Of a stretch of DNA of 64,000 nt, positions 11,043 to 23,384 are shown one piece after another. Below the pieces are notes generated by a model. It was not told the origin of the DNA. It was given only the letters and a program-made list of their open reading frames with translations, and searched no databases. The position numbers and the translations under genes were made by a program. Position 1 is the stretch's first letter. Every line of letters starts with the position of its first letter. The stretch comes from Rhexocercosporidium sp. MPI-PUGE-AT-0058 (lineage: Eukaryota > Ascomycota > Leotiomycetes > Helotiales): positions 310,001 through 374,000 of the forward strand of contig JAGTJL010000018.1 of NCBI GenBank assembly GCA_020746875.1, written 5' to 3'.

Positions 11043-11580
11043 TAGCTTTTATAATTTATAAGCCTAGAGTACGACGCGTTATTAATAGCTGCTGATAATA
11101 TAAAAGTTTAAGTTACTGTCTCGTCGATCGACGAGGTATTGCTTATAGCGACCGCGGAGGCGCTTAAGACTATAAAAGAGCTAAGGTTGACGGTGTTAAA
11201 GGAGACTTAGGCTCTTCGTTATATTATATTTAAGTAATTAAATAACGTTATTATAATTCGTTAAATTTATTATAAATAATATTAATATTTAATACTTAAA
11301 GGCCTTACTAGAGTTTTCGCGAGTTTTTGCTACTTTAGTGATTAAAATAACTCGCCGTAGTAGTAATATTAATAATAAGGAAGGAGAGGAGGATAAGAAT
11401 AAGGATATAAATATAATTCGTCGCCGCATACGTCGTAATAATATTAAGCGTAAGGCGGTTATTGCTATTATTAAGAAGAAGAAGAAAAAGAAGAAGTTTA
11501 GCTCTTTTTATAAAAAGTTAAATAATAAATTAATCGAGCCTTTATTAAAAGAGGAGGAGGACCTCTTTAATAAGGATTAA
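11043..11580 (+). pseudogene. Antisense frame between pol and 3' LTR of gypsy element A
   Basis: On the strand opposite to pol, the sequence reads as protein with few stops despite heavy AT drift. A first part at about 11043-11210 includes VSSIDEVLLIATAEALKTIK and LRLTVLKET. After a frame change, a second part runs to a stop at 11580 with LLEFSRVFATLV, an acidic EGEEDKNKD, basic RRRIRRNNIKRK and KKKKKKKKF blocks, and a closing EEEDLFNKD. The uninterrupted piece is 11338-11580. The opposite strand of the same stretch gives low-complexity hydrophobic noise. I do not recognise the product; the charge pattern would suit a nuclear protein. It could instead be a small foreign insertion. Confidence 0.45.
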
Positions 11581-11649
11581 GAGGCCTTATTTTAAATTAG
11601 TTTCGGTAGTCCTTTATGGCCGTTACTTTTTTTAAACCTTTATATAAAA

Positions 11650-14600
11650 GTAGCCGTTTATAATAAAATCGGTAATTAAGTCTTTATTAAGATGCGGTCG
11701 TAAGGCCCTGTTAATACTTTAAATTAAAAGATAAATAATTATTAATTAACGTTATTGTTTTATTATCTTAAAAGAAAGTTATAATTTATTATCTTTTAAG
11801 TAATTATAATCGTCTTCTCTTAATTCCTAAGCCTTAAGCTATTTAAATAAGTTCCGGGGTAATCCCGGTTTATTAAAATACGCTGTATAAAAATCTCTTA
11901 ATTTGTAAGGCGACTCTATTAAATTAGAGGCATTATATTATTATAGATCGGGGTTATAGTTTAGTTATTTTACTTAATATTTAAGTACGTTATAATATAA
12001 TTTAATATTAAGGATTTCCTTAATTTCCTATTCCTTTTAACCCTTAATAACTTTTAGAGGAGGTTTTGGCGTCTTTTGACTTAATAAAGGGTCTTTTAAG
12101 TCCTTAAAAAGGAGTTTTAATATAAATACGTTATATATTTAAGAGTTTATAAGTAATTTTAGTTTATAAGAGTAGCTTACTTTTTCTAGAATCTTAAAGA
12201 GGCCCTTTTATTAATTTATAAGCTTACGACTAGGACGGTAGCTCTTAAGGTTTTTAATTAATAAGAAGACTTCTTTTTTAACTTCTTAATTAATAGGCTT
12301 TTGTTTTTAATCCGTTACGCGGGCTATACGGTCTTAAGCGGCTTATATATTTCCTTTAGTAAATTTTTACGCCTATTTTATACGTTAAATTAGCTTCTTT
12401 ATATTAACGTAATTAAGCTTTTTTAATAAAGTAATAGCTTTAGGCGTCTTCTAGTCTTAGTTATTACGTAATTCTATGTCGAATTTAAATTAATACGGAG
12501 TTATATTAATAAATTCGTAAGGCAGGGATATTTAAGTTCTATCGATTAAAGGTATTAACTTACTTTAGTTATCTTAATAATAAGTAATAAATAGTTTGAG
12601 CCTTTAATTAATATAACGATTTATAATCTCCGTTTATCTGTCCGTCTCTTTATAATAAGTTATAAAAAGCTTAATCTTAACGTTAATAATATAATAGAAT
12701 TTTTTTTAAAAGAAGGAAATAAATTAAGCGCCGTAGTTAAATATAATCGTCTCTAGAGTATGTCTAAATCGGTAAATTTATTAAATAAATAATTAAGTAA
12801 TATTACAAGCGTCGATATCTTAATAATAAGGAATTATAACGGAATCCTTTTCGAGGCGGTTAATAAATATTAAGATTCGGTTAAAACCGTATTTATTCTT
12901 TAGAAAATCTTTATAATTTATATATAAGTGCTATATAAAGTATACGAGAATAGGTAAAAGGTATAAGAACCCTTATTACTTAGTTTATTTAAAGTAAGAA
13001 TATTAATAAGCTTTGTAATTTCTTATATATTAAATGTAGTCCGAACTTATTCCGAATTAGTAATACTTAAGAGTAAGGAGTTAATAAGTCTTCTTTTTAC
13101 TTAAATACGCTATGGACGGCTGGTTATAAGCTTTTCGGATTAGTTTAATATATAATAGGGTATTCCTATATATATATAAACGGCCTTTAAAATATAAAAG
13201 TCCGTTTATTATTATATAATCTTTAAATAAGGACTTTTATCCTTTTATAAAGGACTCGCGATTATTTTAATAAAGCTTTTTAATAAAGTCAAATGAGGTT
13301 TTAAATAACTTTAAAGTCGAATCGTTAACAACGTCTTCTATTTCTAAGAAAGGAAGATAAAGAGAAATAACGTTAATTATAAACTTATTCGTTAACTCCG
13401 TATTAATTTTAAAGTCAAAGCGACTAGGCGCAAATAAGACTTTAAATCGGCTATTTAATTTTACTTTTTCTTAAACTTTTAAATCTTACTCTCTTTAGTT
13501 AAGAATATTAATTTTTTAATTTTATTTATTTAACGTATATATAATTTAAAAATTAAAATTAAATAAGAATTCTATTTATTGAGTCTACTTATTTATAAAG
13601 ACTTTTATTGTTATGAAATACTCTAGGGATTAGTGGTCCGAATATACTCTGAGTTTAGTCTAAATAGATATAAGTTTAAAACGCTATTTATAAAACGATC
13701 CTATAATCGCATAAAGTTCTTTATTGTGGATTTCTTAATTAAGTTTATAATTATTTAAGACGTAAGAATAAAATCTTAAGAGGTATTATAATCCGTCAAC
13801 GTATTATTAAAAAACTATGCTTATAATTACTCCATTAGAAGCGTCGGTTTTTAGTCGCGTTAATAAGTCGGAATTAAAATAGTAAATCTTTTATATAATT
13901 AATAATTAATTCTATAACTCTTTAAAGGCTTTTTTACACTTTTCCGTTCAATTTTAGAGAACCGTAAGTCGGGTAAGCGTAAAGAAAGGCTTCGCGATAA
14001 GTCTAAAGTTACGAATAAATTATTAATAAAAACCGCAAAAACTTAAGAAAGACTTCGTTATTATAATAATTTTTAAGTATTTTTAATTCCGTAACGGCTT
14101 TACTTTTTCTAAGTCGGCTTTAATTCCTTTTATAATTACGATATAATTTAAGTATTTAATGTGAATAACGTGGAATTCACACTTCTTAATATCGGCTTAT
14201 AAGCCAGCTTTTATAAGCTGTTTTAAAACTATTTTAACGTATTCTTTATATTCTTCTATCGATTCTAAATAGATTAAGATATCGTTAAAATATATTATAT
14301 AAAAGTCGTTTAAATAATCTAATAATACGTCGTTTATATAATATTAATATATACTTAATTTATTATAAAGTCTAAAGGGTAATACTTTATATTTATAAGT
14401 CTTATACTTAGTACAAAAGGTCGTATACTCTTCCGACTCGGAGTCTATTTAAATGTAATTAAATGCGGCCCGAATATTAAGTTTAATAAACACTTTAGCT
14501 TTTAATACGCGAAAGAAGAGCTCGTCGATTCTCGGTATAAGGTATAAGTCTTTTTATATTAACGTATTTAGACGATAATAATTAATATAAAAACGTAACC

Positions 14601-17200
14601 TTTTATTACTCTTTTTTATAAAAAGGACGGGAAAAGCAAAAAGACTTTGATTTATTTTAATAAACCTTTTATTAAGGTTTTTTAAGAGGTATTCTTTTAA
14701 TACTTTAATTCCTTTATTAATTAATAATATAAAGAAGAATAAGAATTAAGTAATAAAGCTTTTAATTAAATCTTATAGTCGTAATATTAATAAAGTAATA
14801 AAATGTTTGACTTTGTTTTAAAAAATGCTTTCTTAAGAAATTAATATTATTTTAAAAGCCTTTCGGCTATAATCCGAAGGGTATTTGAATCTTCTTTTTT
14901 ATATTTTTCTTATAAAACTCGGTTTACTTTATAAATATTAATTATAAAAAACTTAATATTCTTACTTTTTATATTAAAATAAAATGTATTTACGTTAATT
15001 TTATAAATAAAAAAGAGAATTCTTTATAAAATTATAATAGGTTCTGAGCGACGGCGTAGTCGTAAATAAGGCTTCCTTACCTTTGGTTTTCCGACCGGCT
15101 TTAATAATAAGGGTTCCGGAGCTATTTTTAACTCTTATTTCTTAAAAGGATTTTCTAATAACGTTAATATTTATATATAATTAATAACGAATTAATAATG
15201 TCGTCGTCTCCGATTAATTTAATTTATAATTAAGTTACGTTAGTTAGCATTTAGTTAATAATTATTAGTAATTCTTACTTTAACTTTAGTAAAAAGCAAT
15301 ATAATTAATTCTTTTATTTAGTAAAGAGTTCGTGGGTATATAAAGGGCTATATAAGACAGTTATTAATTAAATCGAGTTTAACGCGGAAGCGTTTTATTT
15401 ATTTAATGCTAATTATTATATTTTAATTTCCTAAATTAAATACGATAAAAAAATAATTATATACGCGTCTGCCGTTTATTATTAAGTAAAGACGTATATA
15501 ATAAAAGGCGTGGCTTTATATAGAATTTTAGAAGCTATAAATTAGGATAATATAAGAGAAAGGTAGAATCTTTACTCTTAAGGCCTCCGAAAGGCGTACG
15601 AAAAGGGTCTGATTCACGAAGAAATAACCGTTTGCTTTAGTATTTATTAAAGCGAAAAGTATAATGTTATATTTATTTATATTAATAATATAAAAGATTA
15701 AGAATTGCTTTCCTTTTATAAAAAAGTTTAAATTAAGCTTTAATAAATCACATTTATATAAACCTAAAAAGGAGTCTTTTCTTAAGCTTTTTTGTTTTCC
15801 TTTATTTGTCTTTTTAATAATTTCTCTTATTCTTTTCTTAATTTTACGCCTTCTTCTTCGATTCCCTTAAATAAGAGCTAAACTTTAAGAGTTTTAAGGC
15901 AGTCGCTTTTATAATAATTAAATTTATTATAATTATAATACTTAATTAAATTATTGCTTATAAAAGTCTAAAGCCTTAGATATATAAAGCTTTAGCGTAA
16001 TAAAAAAAAAGTAAATTGTCGTTAAGAAGTAAAAAGCGTTAAAATAAAATAAAAGAAAATTAACAAGCGAAAGTAATTCTTTAAATAAGCGTTTAAGCGA
16101 AAGAGGTAGTTTAATTTAAACCGGACGGCTTCCGGGTCACATTCGGGGTATAAATTGAAATGAAATTTAAATTAAGTATATAATTCCGGCGGTTCTTTGA
16201 GTTTAATAAGATAAAGTAGGAAACTATTTTATTATAATTATTTTCTTAAATTAGCTTAATAATAAAGGTTTCGTTTCGTAGCCTAAAAGAGAGTTTTTGT
16301 TATATATAAAAGAATTATTTCGACTTAGCGATGTTATTTTAAATAATAGCGCTTTAGAATTTTACTTTAAACTTAATAAAAGTCTCCTTAAAATAAGGGT
16401 TTATATATAAATCGTAGAAAATAAACCGGAATTCGTTTACTTTATAGCCGGTTAAAAAGTAAGATTTTAAGAGTGTAATTATCTTTTTAACGGTCTTAAA
16501 GGAATAGGTTTTCAAAAAGTATTAAGATTTTAAGTAAAATTATGCCGTTTTAGTAATTAATTTTTAAACGAAAGCACGACGAGCTCTTTTTATTAAGTAG
16601 AGATTAGCGTTAACTTTTAAGCGGTCTTAAACTAAAGTACGTTATTATTTAAACGAGAAGTTTAAGCTATTATTTAATAAAGTAATTTTTTTTATTAATT
16701 GAATTTTAAGAGGCCGAAACGAGCTTAAATAAGCTCCGGGAGTAAGGAAAGCATAACCTTTTAGCGAACTTCTATTAAATTCCATTAATTAAAGTAAAGA
16801 AAAAGTAAAGGTTCGTAAGCGACTCTGAAGTAGTTCGGAAGACTCGAAAGGAATAAAGTCTTTTTTAAGATTATTATTAAGTCGTACTAAATTAGGCCGA
16901 GGAGTAGTAAGGGCTATAAGTATAGCTTTAATTTTAATAAGACTAAATTAGAATTCTTTTTACTTATTTATTTAATTTTTAATTTAATTATTAATAGCTT
17001 AGAAAAGTCCCTTTAAAACGTTAGGGTTATTGTAATCCGTATTATCCCGAGCTTTACTTTTATTTTTTCAGGTAGTAACGCTAGTTTTAAGGGGCAAAGT
17101 AATAAGTGTTTCTAAATTAAGAAGCGCCCTTAAGGAGGTCGTAATAGCTGAAGGACTTAATTTAATAAGTTCTTTAATAATTAATTAAAATATAATAAGT
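11650..17200 (-). pseudogene. Gag-pol relic of gypsy element A
   Basis: Minus-strand order, right to left: gag, a zinc knuckle at about 15893-15945 (YYNYNKFNYYKSDC, from a C-x2-C-x4-H-x4-C knuckle), reverse transcriptase with FNDILIYLESIEE at about 14260-14310 (normally DDILIYS), and K-K-C-E-F-H-V followed by KYLNYIV at about 14140-14200. An integrase end follows at about 12400-12680 (RDGQINGDYKSLY, then LPYEFINITPY). This is standard Ty3/gypsy order. Stops are everywhere, so no protein is made. RNase H should lie at about 13400-13900 but I did not resolve it. Confidence 0.8.
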
Positions 17201-17508
17201 CTTAATAAAAACAAGTATCTGACTCGAGGCAGATTCGGGGGGGGTTTTGTATTTAAATAATAAGGTTTTAAATATAATGAAAATACTTTCTTAAAATCTA
17301 TTTATAACGGCCTTTATATAAAGGGGGTTATTTGAAGCGTAGTTAATAAAGACTGCTTTAGGCGTTACTAGTTGTAAAGTGCTAAATTAAACCCTGGTTC
17401 TTAATTATTAAGAGATTTTTAGAATTTTAACTTTTTAAAATATTAATAATTAAATTTTTAATGAGATATTATAAAGCCGTCTTCGGCGGAAGTAATCTTC
17501 TTATTTAA

Positions 17509-17766
17509 TATAACGATACTAATTAAGAGAGTAGTGTAAGAGGTATATGGTAGTACTTTAACTGAGGCTATTAAGAGCTAATAGGTTTAATATAAAGGAA
17601 ATAAGAAGATGAAGAAGGAAAGAAGGAGTAGAGGGAGTGTGAGTTTATATATATAGGCTCCTTTAAAACCCCTCCGGTACTAGTCCGACTCGGCATGACT
17701 TAGTTACCTCTGAACCCCTGGATTCCCTGACTCGCTGAGAAGCTCTTAAGTGCACCTATCGTCACA
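17509..17766 (-). repeat. 5' LTR of gypsy element A
   Basis: 258 bp, followed by AGCTC. Less mutated at its outer (right) end than the 3' LTR. Confidence 0.92.
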
Positions 17767-18106
17767 AGCTCAATTTAGAGTCTGAATTACGTAGCTTTAG
17801 GTGAGCCTCTTTAATACTGAAATCTAAAGAATATAGATTATCCTCAGGGTAGAAATTAATATTTAACATGCAATAAATAAATATAAATCTATATTAAAAT
17901 AAGTATAAAAGGAGAGAGGCCTTGTACTCTCTTATTTAAAATTTACCCTTTTTTTTCTTCCTTTGCCACGTCACATATTACTAAGTCGATATCTGAGCCT
18001 CTTTATTAATTAATACGCTTTAAGGGACGTTATAAGGGACTTCCCCTGTAATACTTTACTAAAGATAAGTCAATAAAGCCTATAAGAGAGCCTCAGGCCT
18101 TTGAGA

Positions 18107-18141
18107 CCCTATAATCCCGGGACTTTTGAGACGAATCTCCG
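18107..18141 (-). repeat. Right inverted repeat of the Tc1-like element
   Basis: Ends ...TTTTGAGACGAATCTCCG and is followed by TA. Confidence 0.85.
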
Positions 18142-19130
18142 TAAGTTTTCTTTATTATAAATAGCCTCAAGACCGTTTCCTTTCGTTTTTGCAATTCTTA
18201 ACGAAATATCTTAGCTTTTTATAATTAAAATAAGTATAATCTTATATATGTTTTATTTACTGTTATAGCGATAATTCTTTCTTATATATAATATCGAGTT
18301 TTATAAGATTTTTATATTATTTAGAATTGTTATTACTTTTCTTTCAGAACTTTCCTTCGCTTATTCTGCGATAATTAAGAATATACTTCCTTTTCTTCTT
18401 TATGCTGCGTTTATATTAATTATTATTAATTTTATAAGCGGCCTTTATAAGCGTTTCTAAAGTATGTATAATACCACTATATTAAAGGAGCTTATTCTTA
18501 ACGAAGTCCTTAAGACCCTTTTGGTATGCGTAGCTAAGTGCCTTATCTTCTTATTTTATGCGAGTAAAATATTATTAGAAATCCTTGATATAAGCGGTAG
18601 CCGACTCTTTTTATTATATGGCTTCGATAGCCCTTTTTACTTCCCGTCATTTATTTATAACCTCGAAATTAGCTTTAATTTCAGAAACAAATCCTTCTTA
18701 AGTGCCGAAAATATTAATAATAATATCCTCGGCTTTTCTCTCGTTAATAACCCCTTTCTTATCGCTTTAAGTAAAACAGTCGTTAAAGAACCTCTCGATC
18801 CAGTTTATAGCTTTACTTTTAAGCAGCGTAATTACTTAAAAGACTTACTTTATTTTAAAACGGAATCGTTCCTTATTAAACTTAATATAAAGCCGGAGTT
18901 AAAGCAGGAATCCGGCAAGCCGGTTACGTTCTCCGGTAAAAGCATCGATGGATTTATACTTTAGGTTTTTGTCAATTTTTCCGATAAGTGCCGCGGATAT
19001 AATGCTCTTTAAGTTAACTTTTAGCGTAAATATTAAGCCGACAGTAGATATAATTCTTAATTTAACGTATGCGTCGGTACTTAGTAGTATTAATGCTTAC
19101 AGTGTAACGTACGGTTAAGCTAGTGTTACT
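18142..19130 (-). pseudogene. Retrotransposon gag relic with zinc knuckle, N-terminal piece
   Basis: Minus-strand translation between about 19000 and 18460 gives a gag capsid-like protein: YKSIDAFTGERNRLAGFLL, LYIKFNKERF, INWIERFFNDC, then FGT-stop-EGFVSEIKANFEVIN, a SATAYIKDF block and an AYQKGLKDFVKNELL-like end. Near 18240-18185 a zinc knuckle reads YFNYKKLRYFVKNC, from C-x2-C-x4-H-x4-C with Cys-to-Tyr changes. The frame is cut at 18142 by the Tc1-like element and seems to resume at 8282. The capsid pattern is that of fungal Ty3/gypsy gag. The opposite strand is fortuitously open for 166 codons, which is not a gene. Confidence 0.7.
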
Positions 19131-19433
19131 GGAGAGTGCGAAAGTAAATAAGTTAATAAGTAAGGATGTTATTTTTAATTAAGACTAGTAACTATTATAA
19201 GTTATTAAATATAAAGATATTTTATTTATTATAAGAAATGTTAACTAATTATATAAAACCCTCGCTAGGCTAAATTAATTAAATTAATTAAATTATTATC
19301 CCGACTTAAGCAGTCTAGATAATTCATTTCGTAACTTAACACGTGATTTATAGCTTTTTTATATATAGCTAATCCCAGGGGGGTTGGCTTGCCGAGCCTC
19401 GGGGCTATGTCACCTGTTCCAGCCGTAGCTGTA
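19131..19433 (-). repeat. Possible 5' LTR and leader of the gag-bearing element
   Basis: In the gag orientation, a GC-rich islet at 19433-19370 begins TGTTACAGCTACGGCTGGAA, a plausible LTR start (TGTTA). It lies about 300 bp upstream of gag. No second copy was found in the window, so the call rests on position and the TG start only. Confidence 0.3.
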
Positions 19434-20285
19434 ACAATAAAGACTTTTTTTAATTATTTAAGAGTCGTTTAATTAATTAATTACTTATCTTTGGTAATTA
19501 TAAAGTATTATTAGTCGAATACGTTTAATTAAAACGAAAACTATTATTATTAAATTAATTTTCTTTTATATATTATAATTAATAACGTAAAAGCTTTTAT
19601 TATAAAGATATACTTAATAATTATCGTTTAAATACGTAAGCATAGTTATTTTCTTTAAATCTTACGACTTTTAACCCTTCTTATAATATATTTATTAAAA
19701 CCGTAGCTTTTTATAATACTAATCTTATTTAAATTCTATTATTAATAAGCTAAAATAGCTTTAATAACCGGAATTTTTAATTTCTAAAATTACGACTTAA
19801 TAACTTCGGAATAAGCGGTATTAATACGTACAGAATTAACGTATATTTACTTTTTAATCTTCAAAATAAGATTACGTGCTTAAAGTCGTATTATTTAATT
19901 TTTTTTAAATAGTAAATAATTTTTTAAAAAAACTAAAAGTCTTTCTTTAAACACTTTAATTTATATATACGTAATTTTATAACTAAAAGACTCTTAAGTT
20001 AAAATCTAATTAGTTAATCGATTCTTCATTGCAATAAGTAGCTTTTATAAGTAATTTAAGCTTTTTTTTACGTAATTAAGTCGTTACATTACGATCACGA
20101 AGTATAAACTTTAAAATACTTTACTTTAAGTATGTTTGTCGTAAAGACTTATTATTTACGACTTCTTTAAGCGTATATATAATAGTATATTTAGTATATT
20201 TAAGCTTTATAATAAAAATACTACGAATTCTAAATTTAAAAAGAATCGATTAAGGAATAGAAAAGTAATTAATTATTGAAGTTAG
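19434..20285. other. Unassigned AT-rich repeat remnant
   Basis: About 85 percent AT by eye, no frame or motif recognised on either strand. It ends abruptly at the gene island near 20285. Confidence 0.5.
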
Positions 20286-21260
20286 TAAGTAGGAATGGCG
20301 GTGAGTTAAGCGAGGTGGGCGGAAGGTAGGGGTGAGACGTTAGCCAGATGCAGAAGGGAATGCCTTTGCTTCCTCTCCCGGCCTTCCCATCCTGACGCCT
20401 CGCTATGTCGTGAATAATGTGATCTGGGAATCTCCCGATATATTTTACCCATTAATTATCTATAATAATTGAATGAGACGATTAATAAAACAAAAACTTC
20501 ACCAAAGGAAGTGTCAAATCTGGCTGGAATACGCATCAAAGCCAAGATGAATCGTTATTATTCAAGCCAATGCACTGGCAGTCTCCACATGTGATCTTTT
20601 CCCAAAATCGATTAGTTCGAGATTAGCTTGAGCACGGGCCAACTTCAAAGTTGTTTACATAATGGCAAGCGAGATGGACATCTTTATCCTCGAAACTACT
20701 TCTTCGAGAGGATTCAATTGAGCTGTTCTAATGCCATTCTGGAGGGAGACAGATTTCAAAATGACATCTACCACCTGCAGCTTTGTACCTGCACCTTTGC
20801 CAACCCTCTCTTTACAACAACAACTACACGACGCGTGTGGCCAGGGAGAAACCACTTCATGCACCGCCGGACCATTCGGGGCGGGTGAAGATATAGACAA
20901 ATATCAGTATTGCGACACTGATGCATGTCAACTGCGACAAGCTGCTGCAAAAGGTGAGTTGCACTCTTCCGTTTGTCTCGAGCCTTGCTGGTTGCTCGAT
21001 GATAAAACACGTGACGTTGGAAGAAGATGAAAGGCAATGCAATGCAAGTCGAGGGAGAGTCCCATGAACAAGAGACGGACAAAAAGATCCAGAAACAGAA
21101 GAAAAGGAGTCTCTGCAAGAGAGTAGGTATCAGATCATTTGGATATGCCGGCAACCGGCAACGAAGCAGAGTTAGGAGCAGGCACTTGACTGGAGCCTGA
21201 GCTTGAGTGAGCCTGACTGCGAATGACAGGAGAAGAGAGAGGGAAAACGAAGCGGAAAAT
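20286..21260. other. Upstream region of the E-x-K protein gene
   Basis: GC-balanced. Short frames at 20731-21030 (plus) and 20768-21370 (minus) overlap one another and show no family features. It probably holds promoter and 5' untranslated sequence, and may include an undetected first exon. Confidence 0.4.
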
Positions 21261-23343
21261 ATGCTAACTATATTTCCCTTCCTTGTAGCAAATGATGCCT
21301 TATATCGAGATCTGCGATCCGGCGCCCTCTCAGCTTCGATGTCTTCTTCATCGTTGGCTCTCCCAACCAAAAAGTCTCGCTTCGAACTCCACCTCGCCCG
21401 CCTCTCCGATATTCACCAGTGTCGTGAGCATTACATGCCTCCTCAATCTCTACCCAAATCCCCAGAGAGCAACTATGACATTAATGACGTCGACATTGAC
21501 TTCAACGAAATGGCTAGACAACAATCGAATGGCTCGTCGTCGTCAGTGGGCACCAGTACCAAGATGCCAGGCAAAAGCTCCGAAGCCTATGATTCACAGG
21601 TCTTGAGTCCCCGAGGAATCACAGCGAGCGAGTGTGTGGACCGTGCAGTGTTCGACATGGCCTGTAAATGCATGGCAGAAATCCGGCCCGACAAACTCAA
21701 ACGCCTTCTCGGTGAGGTTTACGTGGACTTTGACAACGCCGAACTTATCATGTCATGCTCGCGCTTTGAGAGGGCGTCTGAAGCTGAATGGACGGCTAGC
21801 GTCTACTGCTATTTCTTCCTCAAGGCAAGCTCAGTACTTGCCAATACTGGTATCCTCCTCCGACGCCAGCCTACGATGACTTGGTTGGGTCCGAATGTCA
21901 ATATTTGTCCTCCCCCACCTGTATGTTTTGATCGCCGAGCCTCTCTACAACCCCTCCGCGGAACATTCTGGCTCCAGCACACTCAAGCATATTGTCGCCC
22001 TGACCACTGCTTTTACGTCTACCAGCAGCTTGGTCGCGATGAGAACAAGTTGCCAGCAATGCGCGGAGGAGCCCAACACACCGGGGGCACCGATACCTGC
22101 CCACCCTACCTGATCACCGAAGCGAAATGTAGCGACGCCAGTGGAGGTGAGAGGGCAGCTCGTCAGTACCTTGCCTTTGTCATGGCCAGTCTCTTACATG
22201 AGAAACTTCTCCTCTGGCATATGACAGAGAAAGCTCAAGCCAATACAGCAATTCCTTCGGACGACGAAGCTCTACAAGTGTTTGGAATGACAAATTGCGG
22301 GAAGAACACGAAGATTTTCAGGATGAACATTCGTCGTGGGCACAAATCAGACTCCGAGCGAAAAGAAAGGCGATATGCTCGTTACGACCTCATGAGACTA
22401 GCAGACCTCGATCTCACCAAGGATAAGGATTGCGAAGAGCTCAAGATGTGGATGAATTACATTCATTATTGGGGCTTAACAGTACACAAGGAGGCACTGT
22501 CAGCAAAGGCTGCAGAAGCTGTGTCTGGGCCAGTCCTGAGTACACCTGGATACCCCGAGTTTCTGTCGAGAGTAGCCTTCTACTACGATACTACTACAAC
22601 TCTGAAGTTCGAGATCCTCACTGTGGACAGCTCTGCTTTGCATACCAAGGCTCGTTCGGCCGTACGTATTTCCCAATCCACCTTTAATATCATCGGCCTG
22701 CTGATTACGACGGTCCAGGCTTCGACGAAGTGCATGTCCATAGCGACACCCATTCGAGAAGTACCAGAAGTGAGTCTCCCCATCTCTGTTTGTTGTACTT
22801 GCTAACAACTTTTAGAGGGACGAACCAGATACCGTGCAAAGCCCATCAGCTCTATCCATGCCCACTCGACTTGAGATCTCAGCTGCCACAAAACCAGCAG
22901 CAGAAGCAAAGGTCAAGCCCAAGATACCGTCCAATTCAGCGACCGCACAAAAATCACAGGCTTCTCCATTAATAAATCACAAAGACCAACCAACTTCACC
23001 CCAGGCCAAGCGCATACCACCGACTAAGTCTCAGCCAATCCAAAGACGCACCTCATCACGAATCCCCATCATCCCATCATCGAATGTCTCTCGCGCCGTC
23101 TCCTCCTTTCGAAATATCCCAGACCAGGAACAGCGAAGCAAAGGAGGTGTGCGTGGATCCAAGCTCCAGCCTGACCCTGTGACAGCAAAACCAGCGCCTA
23201 CGACCCGAATGACGAGATCAAAATCAAGAGCCGAGTCAAGTCAACTCATGGAGGGAAGGGTACCCAAAAAGTATAATAATGGAAGCACGGCATCGTATAA
23301 GAAAGACTCTGCATTGTTGTATGTGTGTGAGCGGGGAGTATGA
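21261..23343 (+). CDS. Hypothetical protein with possible PD-(D/E)XK-like core
   Basis: Two exons, 21261-22769 and 22816-23343, joined across a 46-bp intron (donor GTGAGT, branch GCTAAC, acceptor TTTTAG), give 678 residues. I chose the first ATG of the long frame. A Met 27 codons later (MSSSSLALPTKKSRFE) is an equally plausible start, since the earlier stretch could be intronic. The central part has LITEAKCSD with Glu287-x-Lys289, followed by GGERAARQYLAFVMASLLHE. A hydrophobic strand ending in E-x-K and then an Ala-rich helix is the pattern of restriction-endonuclease-like folds in many fungal hypothetical proteins. The C-terminal 170 residues are Ser/Pro/Lys-rich and probably disordered. 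Function unknown; the nuclease-fold idea is an inference. Confidence 0.7.
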
Positions 23344-23352
23344 TCAGATAGA

Positions 23353-23384
23353 TGGATGATGGATGGATGGATGGACAGATGGAT
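23353..23384. repeat. (GGAT)n microsatellite
   Basis: About seven imperfect GGAT/GATG units just after the stop of the preceding gene. Confidence 0.8.

Larger units (their letters stand above)
10108..17766 (-). mobile_element. Gypsy-type LTR retrotransposon A
   Basis: A 7.66-kb element with 258-bp LTRs (10108-10365 and 17509-17766) and a perfect 5-bp target duplication AGCTC (10103-10107 and 17767-17771). Read on the minus strand, the LTR runs from TGTGACGAT to CGTTACA, giving canonical TG...CA ends. Left and right copies differ almost only by C/T and G/A transitions. Pol motifs are on the minus strand. The region between pol and the left LTR carries a plus-strand frame (11043-11580). All frames are RIP-damaged. 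Confidence 0.93.
8283..18141 (-). mobile_element. Tc1-like DNA transposon interrupted by a gypsy element
   Basis: Bounded by 35-bp inverted repeats, 8283-8317 (CGGAGATTCGTCTCAAAAGT) and 18107-18141, matching at about 33 of 35 positions, with TA on each outer side (8281-8282 and 18142-18143). Subtracting the gypsy insertion and its duplication leaves about 2.2 kb, a normal Tc1 size. The transposase relic lies on the minus strand at about 8560-9870. Confidence 0.85.
7561..20285. other. AT-rich block of nested transposons
   Basis: Continuous AT-rich sequence containing a split gag frame, a Tc1-like element and a gypsy element inserted one inside another (described separately). The outer parts, 7561-7868 and about 19434-20285, hold degraded sequence I cannot assign. 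Confidence 0.7.

Noticed and set aside
18464..18964. A 166-codon plus-strand open frame
   Set aside because: The opposite strand reads a retrotransposon gag with capsid motifs and Gln/Trp-to-stop changes; the plus frame is open only because RIP creates stops on the coding strand.
19370..19433. GC-rich islet considered as a tRNA gene
   Set aside because: No cloverleaf with A- and B-box sequences could be folded; it reads better as the start of an LTR.
20731..21370. Frames of 99 (plus) and 200 (minus) codons before the E-x-K gene
   Set aside because: Mutually overlapping, low-complexity or Cys-scattered, without family features; likely chance frames in promoter sequence.
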